Shown here: one piece after another, positions 17,301 to 24,849 of the stretch
How the letters are laid out: the number at the start of each line of letters is the position of its first letter
Numbering within the stretch: the stretch's first letter is position 1
NCBI RefSeq assembly: GCF_000337675.1
Contig: NZ_AOIB01000016.1
Coordinates: 36,672 to 75,055, forward strand
Direction: 5' to 3'
DNA length: 38,384 nucleotides
DNA from: Natronococcus amylolyticus DSM 10524
Lineage (GTDB): Archaea > Halobacteriota > Halobacteria > Halobacteriales > Natrialbaceae
Made by a program: the position numbers and the translations under genes
Notes under the pieces: generated by a model
The model's input: the letters and a program-made list of their open reading frames with translations, nothing else
Database searches by the model: none
What the model was told of the DNA's origin: nothing

Positions 17301-17947
17301 CGTTGGTTATGTCCTCGAGGATCGACCCCTCCGAGATCGACGACGAGGCCCACAACATGGACATCGCCTCGCAGTACCCTCGCGAGTTCTACGAGGCGAC
17401 CCTCGAGCAGGCCGACCCCGGCGAGGTCGACATTCGGATCGGCGAGGACACCCTCGGTACCGACCTCGAGTACACCGGCTTCGAACACACCCACGACGTC
17501 ACCGACATCGCGATGGGACCCGACCTCTCGGCGTACAAGACGCTCGGGTCGATGATGGAGAAGATGAACGCCCAGCTCGAGCTCTCCCGGAAGCTCCGGG
17601 CCGTCGACGAGACCGACGTCGCCGAACGGGTGATCGAGTACCACTTCCTGCCGGACCTGATCGGGAACCTGCGGGCCTTCTCACGCCAGGAGACTCGCTG
17701 TCTCGACTGCGGCGAGAAGTTCCGTCGGATGCCCCTGACGGGGGACTGCCGAGAGTGTGGCGGCCGCGTCAACCTCACCGTCCACCAGGGGTCGGTCAAC
17801 AAGTACATGCAGACTGCGATCCAGGTCGCCGACGAGTACGACTGTCGGGACTACACGAAACAGCGCCTCGAGGTGCTCGAGAAGTCCCTCGAGAGCATCT
17901 TCGAGAACGACAAGAACAAGCAATCGGGAATAGAGGACTTCATGTAA
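14327..17947 (+). CDS. polC: DNA polymerase D (PolII) large subunit DP2, intein-free
   Basis: A 1206-aa catalytic subunit of the archaeal replicative family D polymerase; its partner DP1 carries the proofreading exonuclease and is not in this window. Hallmarks are [21 protein letters not shown] (about 144), a basic/acidic linker rich in Asp/Glu at about 283-315, Cys-pair zinc ribbons at about 707-760 ([16 protein letters not shown] and two further CxxC pairs) and one near residue 1124 (CLDCGEKF...CREC). The catalytic NCDGDED starts at residue 958, followed by [12 protein letters not shown] and [19 protein letters not shown]. No intein interrupts it, although N958/C959 is the known DP2 intein point. 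Codons from 17102 to 17320 are AT-rich and unlike the rest (see findings). Confidence 0.97.
   Translation: [1206 protein letters not shown]
17102..17320 (+). other. codon-usage anomaly in polC around the intein insertion point
   Basis: Within this in-frame tract rare codons cluster: AGT, GCA, ACT, AGA, GTT, GGT, TTT, GCT, CAT, TTG (five), CCA, GAA, AAT and CAA. Codons outside the tract are almost uniformly GC-ending. The protein sequence remains normal DP2. The midpoint (about 17211) lies ten bases from the AAC/TGC junction (17200/17201), where other archaea carry the Pol-II intein. Confidence 0.8.
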
Positions 17948-17981
17948 CATCACGGGTTCGTTCGTCGATCTCCTGTGGGTG

Positions 17982-17990
17982 CTATATTTA
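17982..17990 (+). promoter_or_regulatory. TATA-like box for alkaline phosphatase
   Basis: CTATATTTA lies about 31 bases before the GTG at 18021 and 52 before the ATG at 18042. It gives either a short-leader GTG start or a leader of roughly 30 bases to the ATG. Confidence 0.45.
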
Positions 17991-18041
17991 GCAGTAGTTT
18001 GAAGGCAAAAATCCGATACCGTGGTGTGTTGTCACCCTCGT

Positions 18042-19577
18042 ATGGGCCACGACAACTGTTGTAGTGGTAGTATCGCTCCCGATCCGGAGGCGCTCCCGTC
18101 GGTCGCGACCGAGCGGCGATCGTTCATCAAGGGAGTTGGTGCACTCACCGGGGGTGCTGCCCTCTCCAGCCGAGCGGCCGCCGACGACGGTGACGAGGAG
18201 AGCGACGCGGATCGCGCGGAGGAGTGTCGAAACGCGATCACGTTCATCCACGACGGGATGGGGCCAACCCAGGTCACGGGCGCCCGCTACCTCAAGGCCT
18301 ACCAGGAGGACCCAGATCAGTTCCCGCTGAACGCCGATCCGTCCGAGACGCCGCTGCACATGGATCGACACGAGGCCCACGGGACGATGACCGTCTTCCC
18401 CGACGACCCCAACGAGGTCGTCATCGACTCGGCGGCCGGAGCGACGAGTCCGGGCGCGATCGACTGCGCCGCTTCGGCCACCGGGATCGGCGCCGGCGTC
18501 AAGACGTACAACGGCGCGATTGGCGGCATCAGAAACGAGGACGACGAGTTCGTCCCCGTCGAAACGATCCTCGAGGCGGCCAGCGACGCGGGGCTCGCGA
18601 CGGGGCTGGTGACGACCACGCGGATCACCCACGCGACGCCGGCGGCGTTCGCCGCCCACGTCCCCCACCGGTCGATGGAGGACGAGATCGCCGAGCAGTA
18701 TATCGACGAGGCCGACGTCGACGTCCTGCTGGGCGGCGGGAAGGCCCACTTCGACCCCGACCAGCGCGACGACGGGCGGGACCTGCTCGGCGCCGCGGAA
18801 GCGCAGGGGTACCGAATCGTCGAGACCGACGAAGAACTCGCAGACGTAGAGGAGTCGCCCGTTCTCGGGCTCTTCACCGAGGACGACAGCCACCTGAACT
18901 ACTACCTCGATCGCCAGTCCGATACGACTCAGCCGGGACTCGTCGAGATGACCGAGAAGGCGCTCGATCTCCTCTCGGAGAACGACGAGGGCTTTTTCGT
19001 CATGGTCGAGGCGGGACGGGTCGACCACTGCGGGCACAAGAACGACCCGGCGATCCTCGACGAACAGCTCGAGGGCGATCGGGCCGTCGGCGCCTGCCTC
19101 GACTTCGCACGGGACAACGGGACGGCACCGACGACCGTCGTGACGACCGCCGACCACGAGTGCGGCGGCTTCTCGCTCGGTCGCGACGGGATCTACAACG
19201 TCGACTACGAGATGATCGACGCGCTCCAGGCCAGCGTCACCGAAGGGATCGTACCGGCCATCGACGAGGAAGTCGAGGACGTCGAAGACCTCCAGACCGT
19301 CATGTCGGAGGTCGCCGGAATCGAACTCGAAGACGTCGACCGAAACCACTCCGACGCCGACATCTACCGGGCGATCGATCTGGGCCCGCTGTACGCCGAG
19401 GTCCCCGCGCTTCGAGATATGCTCAACAGGCAGATGTTGATCGACTTCACCTCCCACGGTCACACGGGCGTCGACGTGCCGCTGTACGCCGACGGGCCGA
19501 ACGCCGAGTTCTTCGACCGGGCGCGGGACAACACCGATATCGCCGACGTGATGGCCGACGCGCTGGGAGTCAAGTAG
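18042..19577 (+). CDS. Tat-exported alkaline phosphatase (PhoA family) with Cys at the nucleophile position
   Basis: About 511 aa from ATG 18042 (GTG 18021 is possible). A Tat signal, ERRSFIKGVGALTGGAAL, indicates folded export. PhoA family features: first metal Asp in HDGMG; TRITHATPAAFAAHVPHR (with the position-153 His and the phosphate Arg); VEAGRVDHCGHKND (Glu, Asp, His ligands); TADHECGG (Asp-His); and HGHTGVD (His ligand) near the C-terminus. The nucleophile motif reads DCAASATG before VKTYNGAIG, whereas the family has DSAASAT, so Cys142 replaces the catalytic Ser. A partial look-alike, DSAAGAT, lies 13 residues earlier. It is predicted to release phosphate from esters outside the cell, but activity with Cys is uncertain. 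Confidence 0.85.
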   Translation: MGHDNCCSGSIAPDPEALPSVATERRSFIKGVGALTGGAALSSRAAADDGDEESDADRAEECRNAITFIHDGMGPTQVTGARYLKAYQEDPDQFPLNADPSETPLHMDRHEAHGTMTVFPDDPNEVVIDSAAGATSPGAIDCAASATGIGAGVKTYNGAIGGIRNEDDEFVPVETILEAASDAGLATGLVTTTRITHATPAAFAAHVPHRSMEDEIAEQYIDEADVDVLLGGGKAHFDPDQRDDGRDLLGAAEAQGYRIVETDEELADVEESPVLGLFTEDDSHLNYYLDRQSDTTQPGLVEMTEKALDLLSENDEGFFVMVEAGRVDHCGHKNDPAILDEQLEGDRAVGACLDFARDNGTAPTTVVTTADHECGGFSLGRDGIYNVDYEMIDALQASVTEGIVPAIDEEVEDVEDLQTVMSEVAGIELEDVDRNHSDADIYRAIDLGPLYAEVPALRDMLNRQMLIDFTSHGHTGVDVPLYADGPNAEFFDRARDNTDIADVMADALGVK

Positions 19578-19741
19578 GCCGAAAGTCGGTCCCCGATCGA
19601 CGGCGTTCCGTTCCGCCCTTCCGGCGTCCGAACCCGAATTGGTATCGCCGCCAGCGGTTTACGAACGACTCGGCATGGTTCTGGCGGCGATCCGAACACT
19701 TCCGAAAACGGCACACCCGGCCCTTTTGAAGACCGTATATC

Positions 19742-19749
19742 CTTTATGT
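19742..19749 (+). promoter_or_regulatory. TATA box for rubredoxin-like gene
   Basis: CTTTATGT ends 25 bases before the ATG at 19774, a leaderless spacing that supports this start over the upstream start of the frame. Confidence 0.5.
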
Positions 19750-19773
19750 TCGCCCGGAGCGTCGGAGCTACGT

Positions 19774-20073
19774 ATGACTGAAGAACAGGATACACCCCGC
19801 CTCGGGTTCGGCACGAAGATCTACACCGAAGATGGAACGCAGGTCGGTCGCGTCCGCGGGTTCGACGAGGACGGATTCTACGTCACGATTCGGGAGGGGT
19901 TCGAGGCGATGAGCGTCGAGCACGTCCGATCAGGCAAGGAGTTCGGCGAGGCGGAGCTGATGTGGCGATGCTGGGAGTGTGGCGAGATGGGACGTCTCGA
20001 CTCCGAACTTCCCGAACGCTGCCCGTCCTGTGGCGCTGATCGCGAGGATCTGTACTACTGGACCGAGGACTAA
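19774..20073 (+). CDS. rubredoxin-like zinc-ribbon protein (DUF7130-like)
   Basis: A 99-aa soluble protein. Residues 8-55 (LGFGTKIYTEDGTQVGRVRG, FDEDGFYVTIREG) look like a small PRC-barrel-like beta domain. Residues 64-93 hold CWECGEMG and CPSCGAD, two CxxC knuckles expected to bind Fe or Zn as in rubredoxin or zinc ribbons. I recall haloarchaeal DUF7130 rubredoxin-like proteins with this layout; function is unknown. The frame is open from 19639, but the internal ATG at 19774 has a TATA box at proper spacing and begins the conserved part. The T-rich downstream GTTTTTACC (20082-20090) may be both terminator and promoter for panE. Confidence 0.8.
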   Translation: MTEEQDTPRLGFGTKIYTEDGTQVGRVRGFDEDGFYVTIREGFEAMSVEHVRSGKEFGEAELMWRCWECGEMGRLDSELPERCPSCGADREDLYYWTED

Positions 20074-20081
20074 CGACAACC

Positions 20082-20090
20082 GTTTTTACC
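20082..20090 (+). promoter_or_regulatory. T-rich promoter/terminator element before panE
   Basis: GTTTTTACC lies 24 bases before the ATG at 20114 and just after the stop at 20073. The position suits a TATA-like element for panE, and the T5 run could also end the previous transcript. Confidence 0.35.
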
Positions 20091-20113
20091 GTTCCGAAAC
20101 CACCCCTCGAGCG

Positions 20114-21013
20114 ATGGAGATCGTCGTCTTCGGCGCCGGCAGCCTGGGGAGTCTCGTCGGTGGCGTTCTCGCGCGCGACCACGAGGTAACGCTCGTCGGA
20201 CGCGAGGCCCACGTCGATGCCGTTCGGGAGCGCGAGCTGGCCCTCGAGGGCGAGCTCGAGGCGATAGTCGAGCCGCAGGCGACGACCGATGGAACGGAAC
20301 TCGCGGCCGACCTCGCGGTCGTGACGGTAAAATCCTACGACACGAGACGGGCCGCCGAAACGCTCGCGACGGGGGCGTTCGACGCCGTCCTCTCCCTACA
20401 AAACGGGATGGGAAACGAGGAGCTACTCGCCGAGACGCTGGGCGAGCCCGTACTCGCCGGAACGGCCTCCTACGGTGCGGTTCTGCGGGAGCCGGGTATC
20501 GTCGAGTGCACCGGAGTCGGCGAGATCGTCCTCGGCGACCGCCGCGGGGGCGGATCCGCGGTCGCCGACCGAGTCGGCGAGGCCTTCCGCTCGGCGGGGC
20601 TCGAGACCACGGTCTCCGAGTCGATGCCTCGCCGACTCTGGGAGAAGCTCGCGGTCAACGCCGCGATCAATCCGGTGACGGCGCTGACCGCAACCGAGAA
20701 CGCAGCGGTGCTCGAGGAGCCGGCCGCGGACCTCGCTCGCGGGGCGACTCGCGAGACGGCTCGCGTCGCTCGCGCCGAGGGCGTCGGGCTCTCGAACCGC
20801 GAGGCGCTCGCGGCGACGGAGCGAGTCGTCGCGGAGACGGCGGCCAACACCTCGTCAATGCACCAGGACGTCCTCGCGGAACGCCGAACGGAGATCGACG
20901 CGATCAACGGCTACGTCCTCGAGCGGGCGGCCGAACGCGGGCTCGAGGCCCCGACGAACCGCACGCTCGCGTCGCTCGTGCGGACGTGGGAACGGGGACG
21001 CGGCCTCCGGTAG
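20114..21013 (+). CDS. panE: 2-dehydropantoate 2-reductase (ketopantoate reductase)
   Basis: A 299-aa NAD(P)H-dependent reductase converting 2-dehydropantoate to pantoate for coenzyme A synthesis. The Rossmann motif GAGSLGSLVGG begins at residue 7. LAVVTVKSYDT and LQNGMGNEE follow the family pattern. The catalytic Lys lies in KLAVNAAINPVTALT (about 180). The C-terminal helical domain carries TSSMHQDVLAERRTEIDAINGYV with the conserved Glu near residue 258. The internal ATG at 20114 is chosen because the Rossmann strand MEIVVFGAG starts exactly there. Length is normal for PanE. Confidence 0.93.
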   Translation: MEIVVFGAGSLGSLVGGVLARDHEVTLVGREAHVDAVRERELALEGELEAIVEPQATTDGTELAADLAVVTVKSYDTRRAAETLATGAFDAVLSLQNGMGNEELLAETLGEPVLAGTASYGAVLREPGIVECTGVGEIVLGDRRGGGSAVADRVGEAFRSAGLETTVSESMPRRLWEKLAVNAAINPVTALTATENAAVLEEPAADLARGATRETARVARAEGVGLSNREALAATERVVAETAANTSSMHQDVLAERRTEIDAINGYVLERAAERGLEAPTNRTLASLVRTWERGRGLR

Positions 21014-21067
21014 AGTCCGGCAGCTCTCGATCGAGAGAAAACACGAGAACGGATCGGAAACGACGCC

Positions 21068-21424
21068 TTAGAACGGAGCTTCGGGTCCTTCGTCGGCCTC
21101 GCCGTCGTCGACGGTCTCACCGGGGAACGACGGCTCCATGCCGCCGCCCATGTCGTCGCCGCCGTCCATACCGGTGTGGGCGTTGACCTTCTCGATCTCG
21201 GGGATCTCCTTGACCATCCGGCTCTTGATCGCCTGGATCGTCATCGGCGAGATCCCACAGCCACTGCAGGCGCCACCGAGTGCGATGGTGACCTCGCCGG
21301 ACTCCCGGTCGAGGTCCTGAATGGCCGCCGAGCCGCCGTGCATCTGGATCTGCGGGAAGTTCCGTCGCAGGAAGTTCGAGACGCGGTCCTCGAGGTCGTC
21401 TCCGTCCTGAGTTTCGGTGCTCAT
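21068..21424 (-). CDS. NifU C-terminal-domain iron-sulfur scaffold protein
   Basis: A 118-aa protein. Residues 10-80 form a NifU-like domain with the cluster motif GGACSGCGISPMTIQAIKS (CxxC). NifU-type scaffolds assemble or carry [4Fe-4S] clusters for delivery to apoproteins in the cytoplasm. The last 35 residues are a Gly/Met/Glu-rich tail (MDGGDDMGGGMEPSF) without known function. It lies convergent to panE (55 bases between stops) and 48 bases after the next minus-strand gene upstream, with which it may be co-transcribed. Confidence 0.9.
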   Translation of the reverse strand: MSTETQDGDDLEDRVSNFLRRNFPQIQMHGGSAAIQDLDRESGEVTIALGGACSGCGISPMTIQAIKSRMVKEIPEIEKVNAHTGMDGGDDMGGGMEPSFPGETVDDGEADEGPEAPF

Positions 21425-21472
21425 GTCTCGCCGTTGGGGGCGAACCTCCCTAAACCTTCCGTCGCTTCCCGT

Positions 21473-21790
21473 TCAGTCGAACTCGAAGACCCGCTCGAGT
21501 TCCCGTTCGATCTCCTCGATGTGAATCTCGAGGATCTCTTCGAAGCGCTCCTCCTCGACCAGCACGCCCGTCACCCGGTCGTAGGGGTTGTCGGGAAGTT
21601 CGACGCGGAACTCGCCGTTTCCGTCGTAGAAGGGCTCGCTCTCGTTCAGGACTTGCTGGTCGATCGCGTGGACCAGTTCGGAGTCGTAGCGGTCGTTCAT
21701 CCGGTTGAACGCGTTCTTGTAGGCCTGCTGGAGTTCGGGAAAGTAGTTGGCGTACTTGTCCTCGAACTTCTCGGGGTCGAACTCTGCCAT
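21473..21790 (-). CDS. conserved haloarchaeal protein, 105 aa (DUF5783-like)
   Basis: A small acidic helical protein starting MAEFDPEKFEDKYANYFPEL. It contains RVTGVLVEEERFEEILEIHI and ends in a charged helix (EEIERELERVFEFD). The pattern agrees with the haloarchaeal DUF5783 family as I recall it; no biochemical role is known. The frame is open to 21871, but the added residues are unlike a halophile protein, so the ATG at 21790 is used. It diverges from the gene at 21954 and is followed by the NifU-like gene. Confidence 0.8.
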   Translation of the reverse strand: MAEFDPEKFEDKYANYFPELQQAYKNAFNRMNDRYDSELVHAIDQQVLNESEPFYDGNGEFRVELPDNPYDRVTGVLVEEERFEEILEIHIEEIERELERVFEFD

Positions 21791-21953
21791 ACCGTCTACG
21801 AACGCGAGCGAGGACAAAAGTCGGACGATCGGTCGCTTGCTGCAGATTAACACGGATATTAGTAACCGCACTGATACGGTACGGGGTTCCTACATACGGC
21901 GCACGCGTACGCAAGCGGCACCACCATCCCTCTCACCGGGATAGCCGGCAACG

Positions 21954-22334
21954 ATGTCATCCGATCAACACCCCGTCCCGCTGGAAGCGCTTCCGCCGGG
22001 ATGGGGGCCGGTCGAGTGCTGTCGTGGCTACCTCGCGTATCGTCACGCTCGGCCGCCGATCGAACTCATTGCGGACCGGACGACCGCTGACAGCTTCCAC
22101 CCCGGACTCGGACTGAGCCACTGCTGGGAACTGCAGTACCAGTACGCACTCGACGACCGGGCGGTCACCGAGTGCATCGGTCGCGTGCCGACCCGAGGGG
22201 CCGCCGTCGAGGGATTGCTCGAGTGTATGTCCCGACTACACGACCGCCTCGAGAACCGGACCGACCCGCTCGAGATCAGAAGCGTTCTGAACGGCGTCTC
22301 GATCGGCGATGCGATTCCGGACGGTTCCCGCTGA
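21954..22334 (+). CDS. hypothetical haloarchaeal protein, 126 aa
   Basis: A soluble protein starting MSSDQHPVPLEALPPGWGPV. The central part ECCRGYLAYRHARPPIELIA and WELQYQYALDDRAVTECIGRV suggests a compact alpha/beta fold, and the end is a helix rich in Leu/Arg. Two adjacent Cys (ECC) and two more Cys occur, but no metal-binding spacing is evident. I do not recognise a named domain beyond a general resemblance to uncharacterised haloarchaeal proteins. No strong ribosome-binding site or TATA box is seen; the start is the first ATG. Confidence 0.7.
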   Translation: MSSDQHPVPLEALPPGWGPVECCRGYLAYRHARPPIELIADRTTADSFHPGLGLSHCWELQYQYALDDRAVTECIGRVPTRGAAVEGLLECMSRLHDRLENRTDPLEIRSVLNGVSIGDAIPDGSR

Positions 22335-22590
22335 CGGACCGGGCTCGGATTCGTCACCCGTAATAACCGCTTATTCGTCCGTCTGTCCGTCTGCGGTCGC
22401 TGCAGCTTCTACGAACGGTTGTCGTCAGAAGCGGGCTCTCGCCGTCAGTCTGCCGTGTCGAGGTAGTCGGCCGTCCAGGCGAAGCCAGTAAACTCCATAT
22501 TACGATATAGAATCCATCCGAGAGACGTGGCGGAGCGCTTATGCGACCGTCCGAACTACCGTGTAGAACGGACGCTATTCGAGAGGTCTC

Positions 22591-23346
22591 ATGACAGCTC
22601 AGATCCCTTTCGCCATCGACTTTCACGTTCACTCAGACGACTCCTACGACGGCCACGAACCGATCGAACTCGTTCTCGAGCACGCGGCGGATATCGGGCT
22701 CGACGGCGTCGTCATCACCGACCACGACGAGATCGGCGAGTCACTCCGGGCCGCCGAGATCGCACCGGAGTACGGTCTCGTCGGAATCCCGGGCGTCGAG
22801 GTATCGACCCGACACGGCCACCTGCTGGCGATCGGCGTCGAGGAGCGACCTGATCCGGGCCAACCGTTCGTGGAGACGGTCGAGACGGTTCGCGACCTCG
22901 GCGGCGTCGCGATCGTTCCCCACCCGTTCCAGCGCAGCCGTCACGGCGTTCGCAAGCGCCACATCCGAGACGCGGACGCGATCGAGGTCTACAACTCGAT
23001 GCTGTTTACCGGCTACCGCAACCGTCGCGCCCGGACGTTCGCCAGACGACGGGAGTACCCCGAGATCGGCGCCAGCGACGCTCACTACCTGCCGAACGTC
23101 GGCCGCGCATACACCGAGATCCTCGTCACGCCCGACGCCGCGAACCCGACCAAAGCCGAGATCGACGGCGACGACCTCATCGACGCCATCCTCGAGGGAC
23201 GGACCCAGATCCGGGGCAAGCGCACGCCGGTGTATAAAAGTTCGATTCAGTACGCCAAGGGAGCGGTCCGGAAGTCGACGTACCTGTTGACCTCGCGCAC
23301 GCCGCTGGTGCCGACGGTGCCGGCATCGATGGACCGCTCGAGTTGA
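22591..23346 (+). CDS. PHP-domain metal-dependent phosphoesterase
   Basis: A 251-aa protein with the four PHP motifs: DFHVHSDDSYDG (residues 10-21), ITDHDEIG (about 47), PGVEVSTRHGHLLAIGV (about 70), VPHPFQRSRHG (about 110) and GASDAHYL (about 161). The His/Asp/Glu set suits a trinuclear metal site for phosphate-ester hydrolysis. Known relatives act on nucleoside phosphates, histidinol phosphate or DNA ends, so the substrate is open. The C-terminal third (GRTQIRGKRTPVYKSSIQYAKG) resembles other haloarchaeal PHP proteins. Its TGA abuts the convergent DHH-gene stop, sharing the palindrome TGATCA at 23344-23349. Confidence 0.88.
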   Translation: MTAQIPFAIDFHVHSDDSYDGHEPIELVLEHAADIGLDGVVITDHDEIGESLRAAEIAPEYGLVGIPGVEVSTRHGHLLAIGVEERPDPGQPFVETVETVRDLGGVAIVPHPFQRSRHGVRKRHIRDADAIEVYNSMLFTGYRNRRARTFARRREYPEIGASDAHYLPNVGRAYTEILVTPDAANPTKAEIDGDDLIDAILEGRTQIRGKRTPVYKSSIQYAKGAVRKSTYLLTSRTPLVPTVPASMDRSS

Positions 23347-24849
23347 TCAGGAGAGCTGGTCGCCGACGATCTCGTCGGCTCGTTCGACGAACTCCGCCTC
23401 CGATCCCTTCGGAACCGTCGCGCCGGCGGCGACGTCGTGGCCCCCGCCGTCGCCGCCGACCGCCCGCGAGGCTTCCCCCATCACGACCGAGAGGTCGAGT
23501 CCTTTCCGGACGAGACCGTGGGTGCCGCGGCCCGAGACCTTGATCTCCTCGGCGTCGGTCTCGGTTCCGCCGTTACCGTCTCCACCCTTTTCGGCGAACG
23601 CGAGAATCGGCTTCGACCGGCTAACCCCGTCGTTGCCCATCGCCATCCCGGCGACGATGCCGACGATCGTCTCGCGGATGCGATCCTCGGCGTGGAACCA
23701 CTGGACGTGTGCCTCGTGGGTGACGCCCTCCTCGGTGACGAGGTCGATCCCCTCCGAGAGGTTCCGTCGGTGGTTTCGCAGGAGCTTGCGGGCGCGCTCG
23801 AGCGCACCTTCCCGGTCGCCCAGGCAGACGCCGAGCCCGACGTCGGCGCGCTCGTAGCGGGCGGTCGCGTTCAGCAGCGTCGAGAACTCGCTCGCGTCCC
23901 GCAGCTCCGTGCCGACCGGCTCCTCGCTGAGGACGTAGCTGGTGCCAACCAGCTGGTCGATCTTCGACGCGGGAACGCCCCGCTCGACCGCCCGCTTGAC
24001 CAGGGCGCTGGCGACGGTCTGTTGTTCCTCTCTGGTCAGCTCGGCCCAGCAACGCCACTCGCCCCCCGATTTCAGATCGAGGTCGAGTCCGTCGAGAAAT
24101 GAGAGCGCACCGCGCTGGTCGTTCGAGATCCCGGGGATGCGAACGTCGGTCGCGTACTCGAGGAGCTTCGGCAGCGGGCGGGTCTGTTTGCCGTATAGCG
24201 CGAGGTCGGTCCCGGTCTCGACGACGCCGGCGTCGACGCCCTCGCCGACGATCCCCTCGTTGGCGCCGTGGAGTTCGCCCCCGGACGCCTGCATGTCGCC
24301 GACGGCGCCGACCACCGCGAGGGCGGCGAGGTCGCGGTTGTCGGCGCGCGCGGTCGCGGTCCCCCCATCGGCAGCCGCGATCGGGTCGCTGCCGTCGGTT
24401 TCCGCCGTGAGCTCGGCGAGTGCCCGTGCGAGAACGTAGCTCGCACCCGCACCCGACAGCTCCGAGGCGCCGTCGATCCCGAACAGCAGCGGGTTGAGGT
24501 GGTACTCGGTGTCGCGGTCGGCGGGCTGGTGGTGGTCGGCGATAACCGGCGTGAACGCGCCGTCGTCCTCGTGTTCGCTGATGATGTCGAGCTGGCCGCT
24601 GCCGAAGTCGGTGAACAACACAGTGTCGTAGTCGGTCACGGCGATGTCGGCGATCGCGGTCTCGTCGAGCTGTTTCTCGAAAACGGCCTCGAATGGGATC
24701 CCCGCGCGCTCGAGTGCTTGCGCGGCGATCGCGGCGCTCGTCAGTCCGTCGGCGTCGATGTGGGAGGCGAGCAATACGCGGTCGCAGTCGCGGAGGTGTC
24801 GTGCACAGGCGAGCGCTCGCTCGTCGAGTTCGGGAACCGGTCCGGTCAT
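23347..24849 (-). CDS. DHH/DHHA1 phosphoesterase (RecJ-like exonuclease)
   Basis: A 500-aa protein. N-terminal DHH domain: LLASHIDADGLTSAAI (motif I, about 28-43), TVLFTDFGSGQ (motif II) and VIADHHQPAD (motif III, DHH). The middle carries a haloarchaeal insert. The C-terminal DHHA1 region ends with GGDGGGHDVAAGATVP, the glycine-rich nucleic-acid-binding motif. Related archaeal proteins are single-strand-specific exonucleases, or GAN-type nucleases associated with the CMG helicase. A nuclease role is therefore likely but not proven. No insertions disrupt the catalytic aspartates. It is convergent with the PHP gene with no intervening base. Confidence 0.88.
   Translation of the reverse strand: MTGPVPELDERALACARHLRDCDRVLLASHIDADGLTSAAIAAQALERAGIPFEAVFEKQLDETAIADIAVTDYDTVLFTDFGSGQLDIISEHEDDGAFTPVIADHHQPADRDTEYHLNPLLFGIDGASELSGAGASYVLARALAELTAETDGSDPIAAADGGTATARADNRDLAALAVVGAVGDMQASGGELHGANEGIVGEGVDAGVVETGTDLALYGKQTRPLPKLLEYATDVRIPGISNDQRGALSFLDGLDLDLKSGGEWRCWAELTREEQQTVASALVKRAVERGVPASKIDQLVGTSYVLSEEPVGTELRDASEFSTLLNATARYERADVGLGVCLGDREGALERARKLLRNHRRNLSEGIDLVTEEGVTHEAHVQWFHAEDRIRETIVGIVAGMAMGNDGVSRSKPILAFAEKGGDGNGGTETDAEEIKVSGRGTHGLVRKGLDLSVVMGEASRAVGGDGGGHDVAAGATVPKGSEAEFVERADEIVGDQLS

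Noticed and set aside
14327..17947. An intein inside polC
   Set aside because: The extein motifs are continuous across the known insertion point and total length is 1206 aa, so no intein is present; only the codon anomaly remains.
22445..22498. 17-codon minus-strand ORF (MEFTGFAWTADYLDTAD)
   Set aside because: Too short, no promoter at the right spacing and no recognised family; may be chance.
22335..22590. A tRNA or small RNA between the genes at 21954 and 22591
   Set aside because: No cloverleaf or T-loop motif found by eye; nothing else distinctive in the gap.
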